Source: Owenia fusiformis (Eukaryota > Annelida > Polychaeta > Sabellida > Oweniidae). Taken from it: a stretch of 64,000 nucleotides of DNA. A program made the translations under genes and the position numbers. Location: NCBI GenBank assembly GCA_903813345.2, contig CAIIXF020000005.1, positions 30,819,375 to 30,883,374 on the forward strand, written 5' to 3'. Positions 46,429 through 59,200 of the stretch are shown piece by piece (the stretch's first letter is position 1; each line of letters starts with the position of its first letter). The notes beneath the pieces are model-generated. The model did no database searches and had not been told where the DNA came from. It saw nothing but the letters and a program-made list of their open reading frames with translations.

Positions 46429-49400
46429 AGAATTATACAAATGTTTCCCTGTGAATAGATGGCGTTTATGGAAATAACCTTGACCTTTATACCAACTGAA
46501 GGTATTTTTTACTAACTAAACGATAGCATTGATTTTGCTGATATTATTTATAAGTGTACATGTACACTTTGATGTTGCTGGTAGCTCCACTATATACAGC
46601 CATATGGATTTGATATACATGTACATACATGTAGATATATTTGTATCAGCGTGTTTTACAGATCCATCTGAAAATAATCAAAGGATCCAATATCGTACAA
46701 TTTTTTCTCGATGTCATGTTTATCAACTTGTAGGTCAATACTGGAATCAACTTGTTAATAAAAATTCATCACTTGAAATCCTCTTATATTACAATACAAT
46801 AACAAACACTAGATTATGTAAAATATATATTGTTCATGTATTTTTCATACAAACATAGTAATGAACATTTTGTAATGGGTTAGAGAGTATGAGCATGACC
46901 TTATCAAACTTTATTATTGCATGGGTCACAGGGTGTGATATATTTTCAGACCAACTTATGGGCACAATATTGCCAATATATTGAGAGTAAAAATGACAGA
47001 TCGACCCTGTCAGCACCGCACCCGCTTCACAAACTTCAAGAAATATCGAGAAAGGAGGAAGTTTTAACGAATACATAAAAAATTGAATTTACAAAAAATC
47101 AAGTAGGTGATAGTAGAGTACCTTCACTAAAATGCGGTAAAAGTGATGCATTTTGTAATTCCTTGCATCCTCCTGATATATATCTCGTGTTGGGGGCTTT
47201 CCACCCCGTACTAAACTAATATTGTCTCAATATAGTCCACAATGAATGAAGGAAATGTTCAAGTTCTTGTTTTGACATTTAACCAAGAAAGCTTCTGTAC
47301 ATGTATATGTTTTCTGTGCACCTCAAGGTTGTGATCTTTCTTAAAATAATGTGTAACTTTAGATCGATATCAAACAGTCTCTAATGGAAATAATAAAGAT
47401 GATCGAGGAACACAAGTCCTTCAATCTGTGGGCTCCTTTGGAGATTTTTACAATATATTTTCTTTGGTTTTGGTTTCATTTTAGTGATCTTTACAGTAAA
47501 TTTCCAATAACAATCCATATCATTATTGTCAAATATACTGTTACTTGTTTTGATGTTGTATATAATCCATTCTTGGCAGGAAAAATAGCCATACAAGGCT
47601 CCCTTGACTGTCATTAGGTTCATAGAGGATCAAGGTCACATTTATGTTCCATCTTTGACATGATTAATGAAATACAAATGAACTTACAGTGTACTTGGCA
47701 AAATTCATTTCTTATGCCTTTTCCAAATTTTGTTTAAATACTAGTATTGTATATGAACTACCTCATATACATGTATATTTAGAGGTTACATGTATGTCAC
47801 TATTACATGAAATATGCCCCAGTTCTCCCAATATAGGCCAACCTTGGGAGGCTCTATATTTTGGCAAGAATGAAGGCATATTTCCCGTCATAGTGACATA
47901 ACTGATTTACTTACTTTTATTCCCATGGCTACTTTGTATCAAATCAATGATGTTACACATCTATGTAAGAGTAAAATATAGTTCATTATAGAGGATATTC
48001 CCAAGGGGAAATCATTTACACTTTTGCTCGAAATTAGGCAGTCACTATTTGTTTTATTATATACCCTATACCGACTCTTGTCCTGTTTCCTCCGCAAAGG
48101 CCAAAAGAGATTAGAAATCCCCCCCCAGGTCCATTGTTAGCATTACAAGCTGTGACGTCATAATATGCTCAACAGAAATTTTTTCCTACGAAATTTCTGA
48201 GACTCTCACTTGACAAATTCAATCGTGTTTGACACGCAAAATAGATTATCATAACACTTGAAATTACACAGACGTATTGAGCTTAGGGAACTTTATCCAC
48301 GTTGCTTATATTGTATCGTTCACGCATGTCTGTCATGGTGAACGGAGTTGATTTGTGCTTATCCTCAATTTTTCTGTTTTTTGTCTGAGCAGTGATGATG
48401 CGCAGACGTTTCCAAGCGTAATAGAAGTTGCAATCGTGACGTCAGCGGGCAATAGTTCAAATGTATATTCCCGCTTCTTTCATTTGAGGGAATATAACTT
48501 TCGAAGGGAAATAGTAAATCTATTTCGGGACACGTGACTAGGTATTGACCAATCAGGATTAGTGATACATATTGGGTATACAATAAGAGTAGATATAGCC
48601 TGCAAACTTTCCCATTGACTTCCATACAAAGTTTCACTAGGTATGTAATACATATATATGTACAGTATACAAAGACAAGGCATTAACATGACAAAATGTT
48701 GCCACCTAGTTGATCACAATATTATGAGTTCAATCTTAATCTGATTTAATTTTTGAGAACTTGTAGATGATTTTGAAATCAATTGGTCAATTTGAGTTGA
48801 AAAAAAGAAAAAATTTAATCAATTTGAAGCAAGTTGAAAAGACCTTTTTGACCTTTTTAACCTGAAGACCTTTTTGACCTTTTTTAACTTGAGAAGGTCA
48901 TTGAAGGTCAAATCTCAAATCTAGTCAGATTTTAATTTCTGAGAAGTCTTAGATGATTTGGGAAAAAAAATTGTCAATTTAAAGCAGGTTGAAAAAAGAC
49001 CTTTTTTGACCAATATTTTACAAAATCTTAAAAAATACAAAGTCAAATAACTGATAACTTGTAGGTGGTTTTGAAAAAAATTAAAGACATTCAAATATTT
49101 GTTAAGTTCTTGGAAGTTGTAAGAATTTGTTACAGACATCAACCGCCACCCGCCGATTGCCAACCACCAACCATCAACCCCCGTCACAAAAAATGGAGAC
49201 ATCACCACTTGGTGGTGACAAAATAGCTAATGGTGAAAGTTGTGCATACATTACATATAGTTGTTCCAGTTCACTAACACCTTAATAATTTTCAAAATAC
49301 ATGTAGCACCATATTTCTTGTGTAAGAGTTGAAGCTCAATCTATAACAAAAGTATGTTTAACATATAAAATAATATCTACATCTAACTATACATGTCTGT

Positions 49401-50283
49401 CAAACCTGATAAACCATAATACTGGTATCTGATTTCTTTTTGCAAAAGTTTATGAAATGAGTGCCATTGATAACTGTGTCTGACTCAAATAATTTTGAAA
49501 CTTTAAAACACTTCTCTTCAATCACATGTTAATATTATGCACATGAGGTATGAGGATTTCTCCATATTCTTTAAGTACCAGGTAAGAGGAGGGAAAGCCC
49601 CAGAGTTTAGGAGATGACAGACATAATTACGTCTCTTGCTTCGTTTGTTAGAATTTTCACCAGCTAGTTTCCAAATACTACACTTCGATATGATGTTTTA
49701 ATTGATGTACGCTTTTCTTTATCTTGATGTGAAATAAGAAGCTATGATATTGGTTAACAAATTTTTTACTGATCAGAGATATATGTCATCTCAATACAGA
49801 TTTACATTATAAGCGTATGTCATCTTTGAACTCTGGGGTTATTCCCCCTCTGGTACAAGGTACAGCTGTACATTCCCCCAGGCTAAATAGAATGAGCCTC
49901 GATGCAACTGAAAGACCAGGAATGTTCACTATACAAATGTACACTAATTCTATGTACAATGTCTAATGTAATAGCTGATGAAAATCTACATCTGGTACTA
50001 AAATATGGATAACCAAGATCTCCTTCATGGAACCAATGCAACCAGATTTCTATTTCATACATATCCAATCTAGGACATTGTTGTACAGATCTCTGAAACT
50101 CGTAGTTAACACCACTCTCAATTCTCTCATAAATCTCTAAAAGTTTGCCTCATCGTTACAAATCCTTTAAGTTGACTTAAAATAACTTCAGGAGGAATAC
50201 AGGGATTTCAACATCCTCGCAACCTTCTTCAAAATGATCACGGGAGTTAGTTTCACTCCATCACTATGCATTCCCTTAGTTGA
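46429..50283. other. Intergenic stretch between the CARD-DD and Tudor genes
   Basis: The two genes converge here, so both 3' UTRs lie in it. TACATGTA palindromes occur near 46555-46635. A GC-richer patch at about 48090-48560 has TGACGTCA, CACGTGAC and CCAATCA motifs, like a promoter, but no following exon was found. The GTCACCAC-hairpin element copy at 48675-49220 is listed separately. Confidence 0.4.
48675..49220 (+). repeat. GTCACCAC-hairpin element with internal GACCTTTTTGACC repeat
   Basis: Starts ACAAGGCATTAACATGACAA. It carries two to three copies of a 110-130-bp unit (AGAAGGTCATTGAAGGTCAA, GTAGATGATTTTGAAA, AATTTGAAGCAAGTTGAAAA, GACCTTTTTGACC), then TTGTTACAGACATC, a CGCCACCCGCCG-like segment and the hairpin ATCACCACTTGGTGGTGA. 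It is the intermediate-length form of the family at 60659-62080. Confidence 0.75.
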
Positions 50284-53200
50284 TTATCCAGGTAGGAATA
50301 TAGGTTTTTCTACATCAGAATCCTTTGTCTTTCTTTTCTTAACAGTTTTCCCAGAGGAATAATCATTGTATATGGCACATTTTCTGGCAGCCATTTGTTT
50401 GGCAATGTTCACTTCAGTTTCACTTGTGTCGTAGAGATCAAGAGTAATTGTTCCATTGCACCCACTGGAAACAAACAGTAAACAAGGCATTAACATGCAA
50501 AATGTTACCACCTGCCATTTCTTACAGACACCAGCCACCAAACAGCAACCCCTGAACACCCTCGCGTCCATCAAAAAGTTGGAGATTATAACAAAAATAC
50601 TCATATGCTAAAACCTGTCTCATCTGAAGAACGCTACTTGGACTGACCAAAAGTGGTCCCATTTCAAGGTATTTAATTATGTGAGTCAATGGGAGATAAC
50701 AAATTTTGGACCGATAAAAAGTGTTTACATTGAAAAGCATTCGAATAAGAGAGGTGATCTGATACACATGCTTCACTGTATAAGATAGTGCCTCAATCCT
50801 ATTATATCATTCTGATTGGTCAGAGAGTTACTCTTACCTGTAATTAACAAATGACCTAGTTATTGTAAAATAAAGTATTACATTTCTGTTGAATTTTTAA
50901 TAGCTTGCCAGTGATGAATGTTAATATCAATTTGAATGACTTATCAGAGTCTAAACATACCTGGACTTAATATGTGCTATGAGAGTCTTCCCTTCAGCTA
51001 ACTCTTTAAAACACTGCCTACAACAAAAATACCATATAACATACATTATATTAAATTAGTATATTAAATATAAGAAGAGAAGATGTATTCCAAATCATAA
51101 CACATTACATCTACAGGGATTGAAGACCTACACAGAATTGGTAAAAATTGAATTACAGACCAATTGCAATTTCATTTTCCTTAAACATTCTTGAGAAATG
51201 GGGTCATTAACAGAAACTTCGTAAGATTACGAATTCGTAAATTTTAATCGCTGTTATCATGGATATAATGACGTCACAATAAGTTTCTGTTAATGGCCCC
51301 CAGATTTACAATTTTGCATCCATTGCAAAAATGAACAAATCATACAGTGATATATTTCAGAATTTTGAAAAACAAAATGGCTGCCTGCCAGCCCTTACCC
51401 CCTTACTCTCACCCACCAGCCTAGTAGCACAAGAGGACACTATAGCACTTATCAAAATGTTACGAGAATATCAGGAAATTAAGCCTACCTTGCTTGTGTG
51501 TCCCACTTTTCTTGAAGAGGCTCTAGACCTGCTAGGAAACACTCAATGGCTTGGAACTCAAAGCTTATAAACCGAGGTAGGATATCTCTCACTCTTGATT
51601 CGGGCACCCACTCTGTATTGCCGTAGTCTACATAGAATACCTAACAAAACATTGGTATCAATTGCTATCAAATCGAAGATTGAAGGCAAGGCAAGGAATA
51701 AATAAAATATTAGCGTTTTTTAAATTGAGTGAAAAAAAATTTATCGGCCAACAAGGAATTTTTTAAGGAAATATATCTGATAGAATTAAGATAGATGGAT
51801 TGACATATTGCATTAATATGGTAATTATACAGTATTTTGCTTGTGTATCAAATTCAATCGTGTAGTTATCTATAATTTCCAGCTTTATCACTAGCACATT
51901 TTTTCTTGAAACATATAAGAGGATAGTTCTTTGCCTTGTGTATGTTTTTTGACTAACACACATTAGGTTTTTTTACCCTGACAATTTCACTCTATTAAGA
52001 ATCTATAGAGATAACAGTAACACAACTGGGGGATTTGTGCCAAAATAATAAAGATGAAACAAACCTCTACTTTACTGTTGTCCAGATCTTTATCTTCCTG
52101 AGTATTAATGATCTTCCCCCTATACCAGTTGTTATCCTCTGTGAACCTTACTGCCACATTCTCCCCCAGAGCATATGCCTCCATACCCCTAGTCCTCATT
52201 GCCCCCTTTGTGTTATAGTATTCACTGAAATACAACACAGATATATGCAGAATGTAACATTATCTATTAATATTCATTATCATTATTAATAATGTTAAAC
52301 CAAAATCATTGGGGATCAACTGGAAATAGCATGACTGGACTTACGGTTGATAATGATTTTTATTTTTTCGATTTTATCACCATTCTTTATATTTCAACTA
52401 AATATTTGGCCCGTATGTAGTGCATATATTCCAGTTTTGAAATATGGTTATACTCAAGAATACATGCAGTAATTGTTTGGATAACATGTCCCCATCATTG
52501 GGTGATCCTGTAGATTTTTCGTCCTCAGTGACCGACACAAATTAGTTGAAGAGACCCAACTTTAGGACAAAAATTCCAACATGGCCGCCACAAAAACATA
52601 TACCCAAAATCCCCCAAAACGTATCAATTTTAACTTTTCATACAAAGAATCATCCCTGAAAATATAAAATGGACCACCGACAAGACTTGACTATTTTTGG
52701 ACGGAAAATCCAAAATGGCCACAAATATTTACCCATAATACCTTAAACCTATTCAGTTTAGATTTTCATACAAAAAATCATCCCTGAAAATTTGAAATCG
52801 ATCCGTCAAATGGTTCACCTGAAAAATGTAGACAAGACCTTACAAACATGATCTTAGGATAGAAAATTCAAATGGTCACCTTTACATTTACCTAGAAACT
52901 AAACACTTCAAGATTTTCATACAAAAAATCATCCCTTAAAAAATTGAAATCAATCCGTCAAATGGTTTGCCTGGAAAAGCGTAAACAAGACTTTATAGAC
53001 AAGATTTAAGGATGGAAAATCCAAAATGCCTGGGCCCTAACATTTATCCAGAAGACGCAAAATTCTCATACTAATAATCAACTAAAAAATGAAAAAAATG
53101 TTGTATTGTAATAAGTGAATGGAATGCCTAGTAATTCTAAAATGCTATCACAATTTCATGGGAAGTTTCTCTGGGTTTTGTGATCTCATGTTACTATAGT

Positions 53201-56200
53201 AACCATAACTCTACCTACATTTCATAATATTTTTGAAACTTTTAGTTTTACTGCAATACTTCAAAGTATATTTTGTAAAAATATGAAGACATATGATGCA
53301 CTGATGCAGTATTAACAAAATGTTAGAACCCTAACATATTGTAGACTAGGGAAATGTGAAATGTGATTATAATATTTCATCATTTTTAATATTTATCATC
53401 GATAAACCATTTTAAGGTGAACAATGACATCAACATATTATAAATTATTAGTTATTATCATGAAAATTACATGCAGAGTATCGCATCGTGCAGATCTACT
53501 TTCAACCATTATTACCACTTTGCCCGGCCAGTTCTAGGGGTTTTAGTGCTATATCGACCTGAGAAATATGTGATGTCATAATAGTGGTCAAGAATGCATT
53601 TAATGACCAGTCGAGAATGTATTTAACCACCGGCAATTTTCCCTGGGAAATTAGAATCGTTCAGTGTGTAAGATTTTCTCGCTGTTTCAGTCCTGGTCAT
53701 TAACGGTGGTAATAATACTAATAACGTCATTTTATGCGGGCAATATAGTGAATTATCCTATGCCAAGTAGAGTTTTAGGGAGATAAATTGGTAAGATATA
53801 CCCCGTATCCTGATTTTGAGGTTTCCATATCCAGAACCTCCATATCTCCCGCCATATCTCCCGCTTCAGTGCATATCTTCCCGCTTCGGTGCATATCTTC
53901 CCGCTTCCGGTAAGTAGTGGAAATGCAATAAAATGACTTTGCATATGAATAATTTGTTTATTTTTACACCTTGTACTATTGAAATGACCATATGCCCCTG
54001 AAAACTCTACTTGGTATAGAATAAAGCAGTTATGTACGGTCGGTTTGGATATTGGGTTCATCCCTCGTGAGATATACACATCTACCTTCAGTCCCTACGG
54101 TTCCTCGGGTAAATATGCATATCTCCCTCTGGATAAACCCCATATCCAAAACCTCCCAGTACATAACCCTTATATATTGTACCTTGGGCCTTTGGCCCTC
54201 AGTCCAATATTTCACTATATTGCCCTTCGAAATGACATTATTATTGTACTATTAATACTGCATTCCTGGGTCTCAGCAATAAATGTGTCAAATAAACATA
54301 GCTAGCATGTTCTCGAATAGGTTTATTACTTGTGGCATCTAGTATTTCAAAGAACTGGTGATAAACAATCTTTGTTTTTTAAGATATATATGTAGTTATT
54401 TTGCAGACTTGCCAACCTCCCATTTTTTTACGGGAATCTCCCGTAAATTTTTTGTTTTTCCGTAAAAAATACCAAACTCCCGTACCGTTTTCTCCCGTAA
54501 AAACTCCCGTAAACTCTCGTACCGTATTTCTACTAAAATCTCTTTTTAAAAATATGGCCGTAAAATCTCCCGTATTTTTGCTGAAATCTCCCGTATTCTG
54601 GTGTAACTCCCGTAAAATCTCCCGTATTCTTGGTATAACTCCCGTAAAATCTCCCGTTTTCTGGTATAACTCCCGTAAAATCTCCCGTATTCTTGGTATA
54701 ACTCCTGTAAAATCTCCGTTTTTTTGCTGTCGTAATCTACCGTATTTAAAAGGAATTTGACAAATTTGTGACCTTGATTATTGCAGGCACGCTTCTTTCT
54801 TTTACTCCAAGAAGGTTGGCTCCCATGGTTCACTATCGATACTTTCATAAATAACTTAAAAGTACTTCATTCCCATGATTCAAATTGCTTTTCTGCGATC
54901 AGTTCGGTATAAGTTTGCACACCAAATGTCCACAAAAGGGGGCCAGTTCATATTCTGTCATACTTCTGTCGGGAGAATACATTTTGTTTTTATATGGCGC
55001 TAAACAAAATATTCCCGCAATATAAGGCGCATTATTGGTAGGGACTGCTGTGAAATAATGAACCTAAGTGACATCTATCTTAGATTAGAAGTTCTAATTA
55101 ATTTATTAACTGCGCATGCGTCATAATAATTTCAACCAATTAAATCGCTGGATTTAATGCTTATAAATCTACCGTAAAAACTCCCGTTTTTCAAAATCTA
55201 AAGTAAAAACTCCCGTTCTATCAAAATCTACCGTAAAAACTCCCGTTTTTTTCAAAATCTATAGTAAAAACTCCCGTTTTTTCAGAAATCTACCGTAAAA
55301 TTCCCGTTTTTTTCAAAATCTACCGTAAAAACTCCCGTTTTTTCAGAAATCTACCGTAAAAGCTCCCGTTTTTTTAGAAATCTACCGTAAAAACTCCCGT
55401 TTTTTTCAGAATCTACCGTAAAAACTCCCGTTTCTTCAGAAATCTACCGTAAAAACTCCCGTTTTTTCAGAAATCTACCGTAAAAACTCCCTTTTTTTTA
55501 AAAATCTACCGCAAAAACTCTCGTTTTTTTCAAAACCTACCGTAAAAACTCCCGTTTTTTCAGAACCTACCGCAAAAACTCCCGTTTTTTCTGAAATCTT
55601 CCGTAAAAAAGTCACATTTTTTAAAATTCACCGCGAAAAATACCTTTTTTAAAAAATCTCCCGTAAAAACTCCCGTTTTTTTCAACATCTCCCGTAAAAA
55701 CTCCCATTTTTTTTCAAAATTTACCGCAAAAACTCCCTTTTTTTTAAATCTCACGTTAAAACTACCATTTTTTTCAAAAACCTCCCGTAAAACTCCCCCT
55801 TTTTTTCAAAAACTCCCGCAAAAACTACCGGATTTTGAAAAAAAACTCCCGTAAAAGTACCGCAATTTTTTTTAAATCTCCCGTAAATTTTTCATTGTAG
55901 GTTGGCAAGTCTGTTTTGAGAAAACTTAAACTGCGATTATTTAAAGGCAACCCTTGACGAAATGTGGATGAATATTGTAATTTTTCCTACATTGTTGACT
56001 TGCGCCCAAGGCACTGACTCAACTGACAACTATCTGAATAAATGCATGCTCTTGATTCCCGAGTACTCCAAGAAAACACCGAGTCCAGAGCCAGGACTTG
56101 AGGTAAGATATTTTACGAAAGATTGCAATGTACAGTTGTAAGGCTTGTTGGTCTTTCATATATAAGTGATTGAATTTTTGCTTGAAACTAACAACCAATC

Positions 56201-59200
56201 AAAGCATTGGAATTCTTCATTTCAGTGTTCTACGTTCATTGGTAATTCCTGCTGTAAAAAGGGAGTAACGCTACCCTTCATGACTGACCATATATGGCAA
56301 AACATCACTGACTACCCACACTGTCCTCAGAAAGCGGCACTTGGACCTTGGATTGAATTAGCGGTAAGGGTCTTTGATGATAAGTATTTCGAATGAGATA
56401 AATACACAAATTGATTGACATCCCTTGTTGCATTTTATTACTCACATTTAACAGAGTTCGTACACCTTTTTCAAAATGAAATTCCCTGACATTTCCAGGC
56501 AAACACGGCATACTAAAAAGTCTCAAACAAGTGTATTATTTAACATTTTACGAAACATTATGGTTTGCATCACTGCAAGCCAAGGAAACTCAAAAGGGGG
56601 AGGGGGTTACATGAACCCCCGGAAGTTTTTTAAAATTCACGCTGTATTAGGTGCATTCTTAGAACTATAAATTGTTCATGTTTTGTAATGAATCCAAATG
56701 GCAACTGAAATGACAAAATTTGGATCTTGATCATACTAGAAAAATAAAAACTCCCTTGAGGGGCAATTCCCACGTAATGAAACATATTTTATCAAATACT
56801 GATCATCAATAGTGAACATTACATGACAGCAATAACCTGGCATCACTATTGTCTTCTTACTTTTGGGAAAATCTATACCAAAACATGATACCATATTAGA
56901 ATATTTTACTCAAGTAGCATCACAATAAGGCACAGGCATATGATACCAAATCAAATAATCGGTATTTTGTGTTATCAGCAGGAAGGAATCATATTTCGTA
57001 TACTCCTCAAAAAAGTTAAGGACCAGTGGTTTTCCTCATAGGTTTACATGTTAACCCCCATATTTGTTTGAACAACTATTTTCTAAGCGTGGAACAAAAG
57101 AAATCCCAATAAAGAAAATAAATCTGTATCTTGATTCTATTCCCTATAAAGTCCGCAACATTTCAATGTTATATCTCCATTACATTGGGTACAAATTTGA
57201 TGTCCCTCAGGTAGATATGCATATCTCCCTCTGGATAAATCCAAAACCTCCCAGTACATAACCCTTATTTATTATTTTGATATTATCAATAAACTATGAT
57301 TTGAGGTGATATAGAGGATACTCTAAATGCAATTTTTGAAACAATTTTGACCATGATCATGCTCACAGTATTTACATTGTGATAAAGTTATGTATATTTA
57401 TATGATACGATATCGTATATCTCGTATCACGTCATATTACATGCATGTATTCTTTTCCCACCTGCCTACACATAGTATAGTACACACTAAAATACATTTA
57501 TGCTAGATGGCCCGGCCAAAGATGGTCTGAGCATCAGAATTTATGTTTTCTTTCCCGTGATAAAGGTCAACATTATTAATGGATTTATATTTCCATCAAT
57601 TATCACAGAAATGTTTGTTCATTGCAATCGTCCCTCCTTGCCGAACACATTTAACGAAACGAACATCAATTGAGAATATTTATATTATTTCATTTTTCCT
57701 TTTTCTATGTTCTTAGACTCATGATTTACCGGTGACCCATAGGTTCAAAAACATCCCAATTTGCGCAAGTGTATGTGACAAATGGTACAAGGCATGTCAG
57801 GATGAGTATACCTGTACAGATAACTGGTATATAGGATTCAACATGACATCAGGTATGTAATTACAAAATTAGATCTTTAAAACGCTCTATAAACACCAAC
57901 GATTTAACATCTGATTTAAAATTATTGTATAGGAAAGGAAGTACGAAAGTTTTCTGATGACATCACTGTTCTCCAGGTTAAAACATTTTAACTCTCTTAT
58001 AGAAAATGTACATATTCAATTGTTTTATATTTCCAGGAATTAATAGATGCCATGAAGGAACACAATGTTTGAAATATCCTGAGCACTTTCCAACTTCAAA
58101 GAGTTTCTGTGAAAAAATATGGGATTATTCATTCAAGGTTGTCGCAGATGACGAGCCATGCATGCACTTTTCATACAACGCCACTTCCGGTAATAACCCA
58201 AATCGGGCTGTGGCAGAGGCTCGAGCAAGGGAACTATCCACATCGTCAAGTATCTGTATACATATGTCACAGATACTGATCGTTGCACTTGGCATTTCAG
58301 TTTTAGTCAAATAATTCAAATTGACTAAAATGAATCAAATTACTGGTTCAAATATGATTTTGCATTGCATATTTTTGACTGCTTACCAGTTCACTGGATA
58401 TATATATTTTGACTGCTTACCAGTTCACTGGCTATATATTTTGACTGCTTACCAGTTCACTGGCTATATGAAAATGGCTTGTCTAGCATCAATCCAACTG
58501 ATTCAGCCACACTTTTTTGATGAGAGTAATTTATTAAATTCCAAATTCCATCTTACAATATATCACTTACTTCATGAAAAGGACAACAACCACCTCATAT
58601 ATATTTCACGGGTCATAATTTTTAATGGTAATGTTTTAAATATTTAGGTTGCTAAGTACAACAGGCATAAAAAATGGTGTGACCGATAAAATTCATTGCA
58701 TCCATTCAGACCAAGTATTTATTCAAAAAACGAAAAAAAACATCATTATAATGCGATATATCAATGTCACAGTATGGCAATAAACAAATTTTCAGTTTTT
58801 TCAACCTTGGAAGTTGGAGATGAAAACATATACATCTGTCAGTTTAGTTTACATGTAAATGTTAATCACTGCGAGGTCGCAGTGACTGCGACTGCGACCT
58901 ATTCAATAACAAATTGCAGTCTGCGATGTCCTTGCGACCAGTCGCAGTGATTACCACGTGAACGTACTTGTAAACGTGTTAGTTATCCTTTCATGATCCA
59001 ATTGTATCATTTCGTAAACTTTTATAATAGTTAACCTAGGCATGTGATATCGCAAAACAAGGTCCACATCATCGTATATTTGAAGAGGATCTGTACGATC
59101 TCTAAATAAGCGTTCTCTACGCAGAGCATTAAGGTTGAAATCAACTAGCTGTTTTTGATAGCATCACAAACATGTTAAACATAATGCATATGTTCTGCAA

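Noticed and set aside
54401-54848. Frames on both strands with KSPVF or REILRELYQEYGRFYGSYTR repeats
   Set aside because: They are readings of the CCCGTAAAA minisatellite inside the TIR element.
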